Below are positions 12,276 through 22,173 of a DNA stretch of 64,000 bases, piece by piece. The stretch covers positions 1,826,230 to 1,890,229 of the forward strand of contig OU015495.1 in assembly GCA_907164885.2 (NCBI GenBank). The letters are read 5' to 3'. The position numbers and the translations under genes were made by a program. The notes under the pieces are model-generated. The model was not told the origin of the DNA. It ran no database searches and saw only the letters and a list, made by a program, of their open reading frames with translations. Source of the DNA: Dolomedes plantarius (taxonomy: Eukaryota > Arthropoda > Arachnida > Araneae > Dolomedidae). How positions within the stretch are numbered: position 1 is the first letter of the stretch; each line of letters begins with the position of its first letter.

Positions 12276-12874
12276 TAGCTAGTTGGTAACATGACGTTGG
12301 ATAGTAAATAAATGTACTAATAGACAAATTATACTCAACACATCATTGCCAAATGTTGAAAATCCTGATTATGCGCAGAAACAAATTAATGTGTTTAAGC
12401 GGCCTCGTGCTTAGTGAGTATCTAAAGCCAGATTTAAAAGTGTCACTGAATATGCTCAGAAAGCAATTTTTTAAATTGTAAATTATCGCTAGTTAAACAG
12501 TGCGTAATAAACAATTTCCATCAGGTTTAATCTTATATTTCACAAATATAATTATCATAAAAATAAAAATGGCAGAGAGAGATGTAGAGAGACTCCTCGG
12601 AATTAACGTGTTTATCATTAAAACATGTCACTGAGCATGCGCAAAAACAGTGAGTTTCTAGAGACAGATTTAAACATGCCACTGGGCATGCGCAGAAATC
12701 AATTTTTAATTGTAAATTATCGCTAATTAATAGAAATTGCGGTTACAAAAACCATATTTGGCAAATCTACAGATCACAATCTTTCGTTTAAGACGAAAAT
12801 GAAGGAAACTGATGCAGTAGTTTTCTCTCACGGACTGCCCAAAAAGTCGGCTTAGCAACTTAAATATATAGATA
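12276..12874 (+). repeat. probable repeat with internal duplication
   Basis: The stretch starts near AGATAGCTAGTTGG and ends in ATATATAGAT, echoing the ends of family R1. Inside, a segment of about 65 bp recurs at 12429-12496 and 12665-12731 (landmarks CAGATTTAAA, TGCGCAGAAA and TTGTAAATTATCGCTA). A third partial copy of its CACTGAGCATGCGCA core lies near 12630. No coding capacity. Confidence 0.4.
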
Positions 12875-12940
12875 ATAATTTTATAGTAGTTTATTGGTGA
12901 AACTGTGTTTCCCCTGTGAAAGTCGTTTGTCCCTGTACAT

Positions 12941-14228
12941 GAATTTTTAAAATATATTGTACTTTTACTAGTTGGTTTTATAGGAGAAGCATTTCCTTTT
13001 TTCCGTTCGCTTGTGAACCTGTTACGAAGGTTCTATAAACAACTCGATTTGCGACCTATGTATAAATTCCTTTCACTGAATCGCCACCCTCTCCTATACA
13101 TGAATTTTTAAAATATATTGTACTTTTACTAGTTGGTTTTATAGGAGAAGCATTTCCTTTTTTCCGTTCGCTTGTGAACCTGTTACGAAGGTTCTATAAA
13201 CAACTCGATTTGCGACCTATGTATAAATTCCTTTCACTGAATCGCCACCCTCTCCTATACAGGAATTTTTAAAATATATTGTACTTTTACTAGTTGGTTT
13301 TATAGGAGAAGCATTTCCTTTCTTCCGTTCGCTTGCGAACCTGTTACGAAGGTTCTATAAACAACTCGATTTGCGACCTATGTATAAATTCCTTTCACTG
13401 AATCGCCACCCTCTCCTATACATGAATTTTTAAAATATATTGTACTTTTACTAGTTGGTTTTATAGGAGAAGCATTTCCTTTCTTCCGTTCGCTTGTGAA
13501 CCTGTTACGAAGGTTCTATAAACAACTCGATTTGCGACCTATATATAAATTCCTTTCACTGAATCGCCACCCTCTCCTATACATGAATTTTTAAAATATA
13601 TTGTACTTTTACTAGTTGGTTTTATAGGAGAAGCATTTCCTTTTTTCCGTTCGCTTGTGAACCTGTTACGAAGGTTCTATAAACAACTCGATTTGCGACC
13701 TATGTATAAATTCCTTTCACTGAATCGCCACCCTCTCCTATACATGAATTTTTAAAATATATTGTACTTTTACTAGTTGGTTTTATAGGAGAAGCATTTC
13801 CTTTCTTCCGTTCGCTTGTGAACCTGTTACGAAGGTTCTATAAACAACTCGATTTGCGACCTATGTATAAATTCCTTTCACTGAATCGCCACCCTCTCCT
13901 ATACAGGAATTTTTAAAATATATTGTACTTTTACTAGTTGGTTTTATAGGAGAAGCATTTCCTTTCTTCCGTTCGCTTGTGAACCTGTTACGAAGGTTCT
14001 ATAAACAACTCGATTTGCGACCTATGTATAAATTCCTTTCACTGAATCGCCACCCTCTCCTATACATGAATTTTTAAAATATATTGTACTTTTACTAGTT
14101 GGTTTTATAGGAGAAGCATTTCCTTTCTTCCGTTCGCTTGTGAACCTGTTACGAAGGTTCTATAAACAACTCGATTTGCGACCTATGTATAAATTCCTTT
14201 CACTGAATCGCCACCCTCTCCTATGCAA
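12941..14228 (+). repeat. 161-bp satellite, eight tandem copies
   Basis: The phrase GAATTTTTAAAATATATTG recurs at 12941, 13102, 13263, 13424, 13585, 13746, 13907 and 14068, exactly 161 bp apart. All eight units are nearly identical. Variants include TTTTTTCCG versus TTTCTTCCG, ACATG versus ACAGG at the unit junction, a single CTTGCGAAC in unit 3, and CTATATATAA in unit 4. The near-identity implies recent amplification or homogenisation. Open frames across the array are by-products of the repeat. Confidence 0.95.
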
Positions 14229-14771
14229 TATAAACCTTCTCTCTCATCCTCAAGTAGGAAATAGCGCTGGCCAACGTGTAACATCTTACGGGGGGGGGGA
14301 GGTGAGGGTGGAAGGGGGGGGGGAGAAAATCTTCCAGTTCCAGATAGAAAAAAAGGGGTTACTTTCGGGGCGGGCGCCAACCAAAGTAAGAACGAATTAC
14401 AGGTTTTTCTCCCGAAGGACCCACTGCAAGGAGAGGGGGAAGGGAAGTATGGCCATTAGGCGGTCAGGTGGAAAATGACCGTTATTATACCGATGGCCTA
14501 CTTCTGCCTACCTAGGCCGGCCCACTCGCAAAAGAGAGGATGTTCGTTTTAGTCGGGAGATACGGAGGATATTACGAGCGATGATGTGGACTGTTATTGA
14601 ATGATATATGAGTTTGTAATTGGTGTAGGTAAGGGTGTGGAAGTAGAAGTTAATTGGGAAAGTCGGCGTGATCGCTCGCCCAGAATTTAAATGCTCTTTT
14701 GAACTCACAAATGTATAAAATATGAATAAATAAATAAAATAAGAATACCTTCAGGTTAATGTTTGTAATTT
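14229..14771. other. gene-free stretch with two G-runs
   Basis: Two runs of nine to ten Gs separated by a GAGGTGAGGGTGGAA-type spacer lie at about 14290-14323, purine-rich and potentially quadruplex-forming. The rest is unremarkable and no gene is recognised. Confidence 0.5.
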
Positions 14772-15072
14772 AGCCGTCATATTTTTTTTTCCCGATGATA
14801 TATCAATTTTGTGAAATATCCTGGTAGAAAAATTTCAGTTCAACAAATTTAATTTAAAAAAAATTTGTTTCAAAGCTTATAGGTAAAGTTTTTGTTCCAC
14901 GAAAAATCGAAAATCGTATTGAATTTTTATTACATTATATTTTTTTAAGGAAAATTGCTAAAATATGTTCCTGTTCAACGGCAGCAAAAAATTTCGACAA
15001 CACGTTATGTCTAGACCAAAGTTCCCAACAGATTTTCCCGGACCACCTTTGAAAAGCCGTCATATTTTTTTT
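14772..15072 (+). repeat. tandem duplication, first copy
   Basis: A segment of about 283 bp running from AGCCGTCATATTTTTT to GACCACCTTTGAAAA is followed by a second copy starting at 15073, offset 301 bp. An 18-bp micro-duplication of AGCCGTCATATTTTTTTT sits at the junction (15055-15072). This copy retains an uninterrupted TATGTCTAGACCAAAGTTC at about 15007-15025, which is the empty version of the hAT insertion site in copy two. Confidence 0.8.
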
Positions 15073-15316
15073 AGCCGTCATATTTTTTTCCCGATGATAT
15101 ATCAATTTTGTGAAATATCCTGATAGAAAAATTTCAGTTCAACAAATTTAATTTTAAAAAAATTCAGTTTCAAAACTTATAGATAAAGTTTTTGTTCCAC
15201 GAAAAATCGAAAATCGTATTGAATTTTTATTACATTATATATTTTTAAGAAAAATTGCTAAATTATATTCCTATTCAACGGTAGCAAAAAATTTTGACAT
15301 CACGTTATGTCTAGAC

Positions 15317-16096
15317 CAGGGATGGGCAGTCTTTTCCAGGTTACGGGCTACCTCTAATTTTTTCAAGGTTGTTGTGGTCTACCCAGTGGCATAATAAATA
15401 CGGAATATGTACTTACCTACATAACTACAATAAAAAAGAATTACTCTTTTAAAACCACGTTTAAAGTGGCATAATAAATACGGAATATGTACTTACCTAC
15501 ATAACTACAATAAAAAAGAATTACTCTTTTAAAACCTTGTTTAAAGTGGCATAATAAATACGGAATATGTACTTACCTACATAACTACAATAAAAAAGAA
15601 TTACCCTTTTAAAATCACGTTTAAAGTGGCATAATAAATACGGAATATGTACTTACCTACATAACTACAATGAAAAAGAATTACTCTTTTAAAACCACGT
15701 TTAAAGTGGCATAATAAATACGGAATATGTACTTACCTACATAACTACAATAAAAAAGACTTACTCTTTTAAAACCACGTTTAAAGGAAAACACAAGATA
15801 CAAACATAATAATAATAGCCACAAATATAATAATATCAGATGATGCATTTAATATAAAACAATTCAAAATACATTACAAAATAAATCCTTTTCATCTAAA
15901 GTTAGTTCTTGTAGTTACAGTTAGTAGAAGACTTAGTCTGCATACTGTCCGCCAATCTTGTCAAGTCTAGCTGCCGTCGATGTTCCATAAATATGTTTCT
16001 TTTAGTATGCGCGTCTTAGGTCTTAGTAAAGGCAGTCACCCCAAAATGTCTTGGTGGTCCACCGGTCGATCGCGATCGACTTAATGCCCACCCCTG
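15317..16096 (+). mobile_element. non-autonomous hAT-like element with GTCTAGAC target duplication
   Basis: The ends are CAGGGATGGGCA and TGCCCACCCCTG, which are inverted repeats of the hAT type. The 8-bp GTCTAGAC flanks it at 15309-15316 and 16097-16104. Subterminally the right side carries a GTCGATCGCGATCGAC palindrome. No transposase is present. The interior includes five copies of an 80-bp repeat. The paralogous empty site at 15009 confirms the insertion and both boundaries. Confidence 0.9.
15386..15785 (+). repeat. five tandem copies of an 80-bp unit inside the hAT-like element
   Basis: GTGGCATAATAAATACGG recurs at 15386, 15466, 15546, 15626 and 15706. The copies differ at only a few positions, for example AAAACCACG versus AAAACCTTG. 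Confidence 0.95.
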
Positions 16097-16279
16097 GTCT
16101 AGACCAAAGTTCCCAGCAGATTTTCCCGGACCACCTTTGAAAATGTTTCTTTTTTTCTTCATTAGGTGTACACAATAATGTACCTTAAATCTAGGGTGTA
16201 AATACTGGTCAAAATTGTTAAGTCTATTTTCCCTCGCATTTGATCAGTGATAAAAATGTTTATAATTTTATTTCATCCA

Positions 16280-16632
16280 AAGTTTTTTAACATAGGATTA
16301 CGTTCCTCCAATAACGGTTCTCCGCAAAGCAAAATTTCAGACGCTAAAACCGTTGGCACCTCGCGAGTTATAATTTTGGCAGCGCGCCAAACCCAGTCTG
16401 TATCGCTTGGACAAGCAGTAAACAGTTAAACAGAAAAGTACCAAAATCCGTCAAAATTTTGACATACATATATGTATATATACATACATACATACATATA
16501 GATACATTTATACATAACACATACATACAAGTATACATACAAAATAAGTAAGCAACAATAAGCAATTCTTCGTTAATAACCTGCGGTGGTTTCGTTAGAA
16601 GAGACTACCTGAATTTTTTTGGTTTTGATAAG
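16280..16632 (+). repeat. dispersed repeat family R2, copy 2
   Basis: Direct-orientation match to the copy at 11580, with the same landmark order. Its simple-repeat section is a mixed TACATA array rather than a pure (TA)n. Confidence 0.65.
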
Positions 16633-18767
16633 ATAAGGCCCCAAAAATTAAGGTCCATTGACATTCAAATGTCATTTTAATAATTCCCGGTTGAAAAAGA
16701 GTTATCATTGATATGTAATATAAGAAATTACTATTGGATTACAGAGGCGAAGAAGCCCCGCAAAAAAAAAAAAAGGAAAATCCGCGAATATTTCAGGGTC
16801 TTCACCACAACTCTTAATACTGTTGTACATTTAAGACAGAAAAGTAAACCACACGCTGTTCTGTTACAGAATTCAGAGGAATTTAAAACGAGTCAACATA
16901 GGTGTTGGCTATACAAAGACGAATACAACGTTGGCTATACAAAGAGAGTGAAATTGAGGCGGTTCACGTTTACAATGTGAGGCAATGGGTGTGATGCAAT
17001 AGATGGATTTAAAAAGGTAATAAATAATTAAAGTTTTTCAGAATCAGTTGTGTTCAGTACAGTGCATTTTGCAATCTTTCATTATTGCTTTAGCTGAAAA
17101 ATAATTATTTTTTTTAAAAACAAATTCGAGAAAGTGGAGGCTTGTCTCTAGTATGAAACCGAATTAAATTTGATTATATGCATTTTGTATGTATTATTTT
17201 CACTTCAAAAGTCCATATATATATATATTCAAGAAAATGCTAGCATAGTATTACGCGAATATCACTAAGTTTTACCATTAGTGTAATGCAAGTTGAACGG
17301 AAAGAAATCTTCGTAATTTGAAGTTTTAGTAAATATTTAGGAAAATTCAAAACCGATCAAACAAGGAAATAGAGGGCTTATTTAGGAATCTGTTTCAATT
17401 GTTCAGGGATATAAAAAATATTTTAAGGTTCGAATTCGACCACATACAACTTCAATGTAAGTTAATTAAATAATTAAAATCGGGAAAATATTTAGTGAAA
17501 TTTAAAATTAAATTTAAAGGATTTAAAATCAAATATGAAACTAATTGCGAGAGATAATTAGACATTAAATTTTTCTGTTAATGTGCTGTGTACCCTAAAT
17601 ATAAAATCTCCTGTTATTCGTTAATATTCTTTAAGTACATGCCTCTGAAATATTTTTTATTTGAAGAAACAACTGTCATTTATTGTGTAGCATTTTTTGA
17701 ACCCTTCAAGGAACCGTTTAAGAGGAAAACGCTGCATTTACCTAAAATTCATGTAAATGTAACTCCCATTGCACACTTCGAAGCACGTGTACGGGAGAAA
17801 TTTAAAAAAAAAATAGGCTAGATAAATCTTTTACACATACTGGATAATTTATCCGAGTCAGTGCCAGTGATTTCATAGTTATGAAAGTAAAGAAATGTCA
17901 TGTAATAACATTTTTTTTCACTTGGTATCTTCGTCAAATCAACCCATTAGATGAAACATTATAAATTTCCACAGCAAAATCACACTGCGTAGTGGAGTTC
18001 GCATCGTGACTTTTTATCTAATCCTTTTAGCCCCGAAATCGGGGTAAGAATTGGCGATATCGCTCTTCGAAGCTGTTATATCAAATCATAAATAGTACGA
18101 ATTCCTCTCAACACACATATAGCATACAACTGGGGGGGAGAGAAGGAGATAAGAAAATGTAAACGTACATCGGAGATATCGATGCCCTGATGTGATTCGA
18201 CAATAAGACAGGTATTTGTTGATAAAGAGATTAAATCAGTTTTCTCATAGGCCTTAGATAATCCTTCTTTTAACTGTGTTTACGCAGTTTAATTTTTCTT
18301 CCTTATTTTGTTCATACCAGTAGTTTTGAAACTTTGGTTCGCCAGATGCCACTTTTAAGAAAGAAATACCTTTAGCTGTCAGTTTTTAATTTCTAATTAA
18401 TAAATTTCAGCAGTGTTTAAAAAAATTTCAGAATATCGACCCCACCTTTTTTAATAGCCGAGTAACCTGAACCCAACATTTTTGCATAAAACGTAATTCC
18501 AACGTTGTGATCATGCATTACACTGATGATTAATAATTTTGTCAGCTCACGATTAGTAACATAGAATTTTATTCTAATTATAACTTAGCGTTTGTATACT
18601 TCAGAGAGATTCAAGGTCCGCAGGGTGAAAATAATATAATATTAAAGGTAGCAAATCGATAAAATGATATAAAAATTATTTTGGGTATCATATAATTTAC
18701 GATGAATTTTCAATAGTTTTTAAGTATCCATCACAATAGACCTCTAAGTCACTTCTTTTCATACATT
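16633..18767. other. AT-rich gene-free stretch
   Basis: No gene or element recognised. A TA run lies at about 17214-17229. A 90-codon frame at 16708-16980 is Lys-rich and includes a local duplication (GTTGGCTATACAAAGA twice), so it is not taken as coding. A CTGGGGGGGAGAG tract lies at about 18130. Confidence 0.5.
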
Positions 18768-18771
18768 AAAT

Positions 18772-19017
18772 CTGTGCTCAGATGGCAAAATGATATAAGA
18801 AACTTTTCTTTAAAAAATTTAGTTTTTCACATACCTGATTCTCGTTCGCCGATATTTTCTATTTACTGTAACTACTGTAAGTAATAGCCAACTATTTTTC
18901 TGAAACATTGGTACCACGTTTGCTCATGTAAAACAAATTACTGATTTTTCATGACATCTTGAATCTTAGAATTGCTGTCACGTAAATTTCTTATAACATT
19001 TTGCCATCTGAGCACAG
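18772..19017. mobile_element. MITE with CTGTGCTCAGATGGC ends and AAAT target duplication
   Basis: The ends are perfect over about 20 bp (CTGTGCTCAGATGGCAAAAT at the left, its complement at the right) and similar for about 30. The 4-bp AAAT flanks the element at 18768-18771 and 19018-19021. It is 246 bp long and non-coding. The superfamily is uncertain: a 4-bp AT-rich duplication with CTGT ends is also seen in the element at 25026. Confidence 0.7.
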
Positions 19018-19489
19018 AAATGACATTATCGCAACCTTTAGTAGTCCTGTGTAGCCATGCTGAAAACTTGCTTTGGTGAAATTGACTCCAAAATAAAAAA
19101 TACGAACTTTGTAACTCCTTTGGGTGTTGCGATCCATAGGTTGGGAATAAGGGGATTGCAATAATAATTATTCTATTATGAAAAGATAATTACTTTTATT
19201 ATAAAACTGTGAGATTTCTTTATATAATTTTAATTAAAACATGACATCAAAAAGTACGTTTTCAAATATAATGAGGTATAATTATAAAAATATAGGAATG
19301 TATCTACCGTATCGTAAAATTCCGATTATCCGAAATATGTGCTGCCTCGTATAGCTGGAAAATCAAATTACATGGATGGTCGCTGCTTTTCATTGCCATT
19401 AGTATAGATGTAGTTGTGTTGAATTCCACTTTTAGCAACTTTTAATTTTGAAACTGCTGAGTTTTATTTTTAGTCTGGAACTTACTTAC

Positions 19490-19496
<7 letters not shown>
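19018..19496. other. gene-free stretch
   Basis: AT-rich; nothing recognised. Confidence 0.4.

Positions 19497-19554
<58 letters not shown>
19496..19554. repeat. (CA)n(TA)n microsatellite
   Basis: A CA run followed directly by a TA run. The LTR retrotransposon at 19555 is inserted in the TA part, and TA dinucleotides resume at 22748. Confidence 0.9.
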
Positions 19555-19557
<3 letters not shown>

Positions 19558-20128
19558 GGATTGTATTATCCCAGGGCTCCGGCTATGAGCAGTATGCCGC
19601 CGCGTACGTTATGCGACGACAGCGCTTCCAGAATTCCTAAAGATGAACTGGGAGAAAATGTTTGAGGGGAGATAAGCTTTGGAGGCGACGAAGGGCAGAG
19701 GCTCTCGTGCGCTAGTGTCAAAGGACGGTGCTCCTAAGCGAGAACGGGGAAAGAGACCCCGGAGATTGGGCCTAGCTTATAGCTACGGGCCGCAGGGAAG
19801 CGATATTGAGCTCCCGTGCTGTAGAAGTCTCAGTGACTTCAGGAAGACCAAGTTGGTTGAGTGCTTGGCAAATCTAGTTGAAGGAGTCGAGTGACTTCAG
19901 AAGTCCAAGCGTTAGAGTTCTTGGCAATACTGTTATTACCTTAAAAGGTCAACTACTATATGTTAAATGTTATGAGTGTGAATTATGGTGTCAAGTAAAT
20001 AAATGTCTATTGTTATTGTTAGTGAGAGACTATTTATGAGTCATCCTGAGTGTATATATTAAATGTGGGGTGCTAGATTTGTTATAGAAGACGACTAGTT
20101 TAGCCCAATCTAAAGGAGGCATCCCACA
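19555..20128 (+). repeat. 5' LTR
   Basis: 574 bp, TG...CA. It contains AATAAA at about 19997-20002, a candidate polyadenylation signal. A 71-codon frame inside it starts at TTG, occurs identically in both LTRs and is not considered a gene. Confidence 0.92.
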
Positions 20129-20131
20129 TAT

Positions 20132-20149
20132 TGGCGCCAGAAGTGCGAT
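20132..20149 (+). other. primer-binding site
   Basis: TGGCGCCAGAAGTGCGAT lies three bases after the 5' LTR. It begins with the obligatory TGG complementary to a tRNA CCA end. The body is closest to the tRNA-Leu-type PBS from memory of other arthropod elements, with three substitutions. Confidence 0.6.
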
Positions 20150-20260
20150 ACGTGATGCCCAAGTGCGAGAAGTGACGTCCAAGTGCGATAAGTGATCCCA
20201 CAAAGTGAGAAGTGTGGTGAGTGACGCCCATTGAAGTGACTTTGCGTGAGTTAAAAGTTT
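20140..20260 (+). repeat. degenerate AAGTGCGA-type repeats in the element leader
   Basis: AAGTGCGA recurs three times between 20141 and 20195, interleaved with related AAGTGA and GTGACG strings. These begin inside the primer-binding site and run into the leader. The meaning is unknown; the repeats may reflect local slippage. Confidence 0.5.
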
Positions 20261-20428
20261 TGTGAACACGAGTGACAAACTTGTGAAAGCGTGAAGTGCC
20301 ACGAACGGTACGAATTGTTAAGTGAGACATTTGTGACATTTGCAAATTTAAAATTGTGAAACCGATTGAAATTGTGCCCCGGATTGAACGGACAAAACAC
20401 AGAATCTTACGTGTGAAGAATTTCTAAG

Positions 20429-21781
20429 ATGGCATACCTGGAGCAAGCGAGAATAATAGACCTGGTGACTTTAGTAGACGAACTGTGCCTAGAGGTCCCA
20501 GATAAACCAGAGGTTGAGCAATTAATCGCCCTGGTTAAAACATCAGATTGTGACGATGTTTACATCGAAAATCTTCTTAATTCGATTAAGGAAGAGAGGG
20601 AAGAACGAGAATCCGAGAAACAAAGGCTGGAGAAAATCGCAGCCGAGAGAGTTGAGTTCGAGCGTAGAATGGCAGCCCTGGAGATTGAGTTTCAACTCGA
20701 GATGGCTGAGATGGAACGCAGACTGGTAGGAATACCAGCGAAAAATGTAAGTGCGTGGAGTGACAGTAACAGCGAGAGTAGCTTGTCGAAAATTGATGTT
20801 TCTGTGCAAATAGAGTCGCCTAAAATAGACTCGGATAGTGTGTCTATACTTAGTATGGACAAAGGTGCAGATAATTATGGGTGCCGTCAAGAGAGATATT
20901 TTCGTGCATCTGATATTTTCTCGGGAGTGAATCGACAAAGTGAGGAAGAAAAGCGCTCAGACGATCAGCGAGAATATTTCCAAGCCGAAAAGACGAGCTT
21001 ATCAGTAAACACCCCGAGTTCCGACACCCCAAAGTTCATCGAACTTCCAGAATCACCCCTCGCTGACCCCAGCGAGAACGGCGATAGCCTGCTGAAATTT
21101 GAAACCAGTACGAAGGGTGCAGAGGCTCCCCCAAAATTTGAAGGCAACAGAGCAGAAGGGGGCGAAATGACCGCAACCTCTACGAGAGTCATAAAGCTGT
21201 CATCCAATTTCACCGGCGGTGCGACAGAGGAGAAAAGGCTTGCAAATTTTCCAGTGCTTGCTATGGAAGGGTTCATTGAACTTGCGACACCACCTCATGT
21301 GTCCCAGGGAGCGGAAAAGATTTCTTTAGGGGTAAACGATAGTTGCTATGTTTGGAAGAAGGAGGAGGAAAGAAAAATTTGTGGTTTTGAGGTAATGGAA
21401 GGAATTTCTTTGGATGTTGCAAGTAAAATTAATGCTAAGGAGAGGGGAGGAAGAGTGATTCGTAGTGAATGGGAACGACGTAGTGTAAAGGCCATAGATT
21501 CCGAAATACCAGCAAGTTTGAGTGAAGGATCTTCGGAAATGGTTGTGAAATTTTGCTCTGAGTCTGCAAAATGCGTCCCAGACTCGAAAGTGTTGAACCG
21601 ATATACTCAAGAGTATAAAATAGTGTTGGTTATCATACTTCAAACTTCGTCAGATTTTGGAAATCCACCTAAAGAGTGTGCTCAGCTTGTGATCGGGAAG
21701 TGTGTGAGAAGAAAGTGTCATCAGCTAAGTGTCGTAAAGAGCGATATGGTATGCAAGGGTTGTGTTTGGCCCTATTGGTAG
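20429..21781 (+). CDS. gag-like protein of the non-autonomous LTR element
   Basis: This is a 450-codon ORF starting at ATG 20429, the first ATG of a long frame, after a leader of about 300 bp. Residues 1-50 form an acidic/hydrophobic segment. Residues about 50-100 are a highly charged Glu/Arg-rich stretch predicted by eye to be a coiled coil (EEREERESEKQRLEKI). This arrangement is typical of the N-terminal part of gypsy-type gag proteins in arthropods. Residues about 110-300 are Ser/Glu-rich and look disordered. A PKFIELPESP motif near residue 200 and a GFIELATPP motif near 280 suggest an internal repeat, as do SLSV, SLGV and SLDV motifs. There is no CCHC knuckle; the Cys residues near the C terminus do not fit CX2CX4HX4C. 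Expected role: a structural protein packaging the element's RNA. This is inference from position and architecture, not from a recognised domain match. Confidence 0.7.
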   Translation: MAYLEQARIIDLVTLVDELCLEVPDKPEVEQLIALVKTSDCDDVYIENLLNSIKEEREERESEKQRLEKIAAERVEFERRMAALEIEFQLEMAEMERRLVGIPAKNVSAWSDSNSESSLSKIDVSVQIESPKIDSDSVSILSMDKGADNYGCRQERYFRASDIFSGVNRQSEEEKRSDDQREYFQAEKTSLSVNTPSSDTPKFIELPESPLADPSENGDSLLKFETSTKGAEAPPKFEGNRAEGGEMTATSTRVIKLSSNFTGGATEEKRLANFPVLAMEGFIELATPPHVSQGAEKISLGVNDSCYVWKKEEERKICGFEVMEGISLDVASKINAKERGGRVIRSEWERRSVKAIDSEIPASLSEGSSEMVVKFCSESAKCVPDSKVLNRYTQEYKIVLVIILQTSSDFGNPPKECAQLVIGKCVRRKCHQLSVVKSDMVCKGCVWPYW

Positions 21782-22173
21782 CCCTAAGTGTCGCCGATGT
21801 ACGGAAGACTAAGTGTTTTGTTTGTGAGTGCATGTTTGATAGTGCCATTATTCAAGTGACAAGATACGCATTTAAACACAAACTTGGTGTGACTAGTGTT
21901 TCATTGGTGTTTTCAACGACTTAAGTGTTACAGTTAAAGATGAGTTGTGCATCGTAATTTAAACGTGGTGTACCTGTGTTTTTTGTGTAAGTATTACAGT
22001 GAACTGTAGTCCACTGGCTCCGACTAGACTTTCAGAAAAGAGCCATGACCGACTGTAAACTTTCTTTTTATTTCATTGTTTTGTTTCGTTTGTGCTATTC
22101 TGTGTACTAGAACTGATGATGACGAGGCATAACGCTGCCGAGGACGTCAGCAATTTTTAAGACGGCCGAGTTA
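21782..22173 (+). other. 3' non-coding part of the LTR element
   Basis: About 390 bp between the ORF and the 3' LTR. A short overlapping frame continues to 21924 but shows no domain. The sequence is GTG/AGTG-rich, then T-rich. The bases directly before the LTR (GACGGCCGAGTTA) are not a convincing polypurine tract. Confidence 0.5.

Larger units (their letters stand above)
15073..16141 (+). repeat. tandem duplication, second copy, interrupted by a hAT-like element
   Basis: It matches 14772-15054 from 15073 to 15316, breaks off for 780 bp, and resumes after 16096 through CAAAGTTCCCAGCAG to GACCACCTTTGAAAA. The break coincides exactly with the element described separately. Confidence 0.8.

Noticed and set aside
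14140..14478. 112-codon frame
   Set aside because: It starts inside the 161-bp satellite and runs through G-runs; no protein character.
12941..15785. CRISPR-like array
   Set aside because: The repeats at 12941 and 15386 are contiguous tandem units without variable spacers, in a eukaryotic context.
16708..16980. 90-codon Lys-rich frame
   Set aside because: Low-complexity start, internal duplication and no recognisable domain; probably chance.
19679..19894. 71-codon frame found twice, identically (19679 and 22298)
   Set aside because: It lies wholly inside the two LTRs and begins at TTG; duplication is explained by the LTR pair.
20429..21781. Host single-copy gene
   Set aside because: It lies between near-identical LTRs and behind a primer-binding site, so it belongs to the element.
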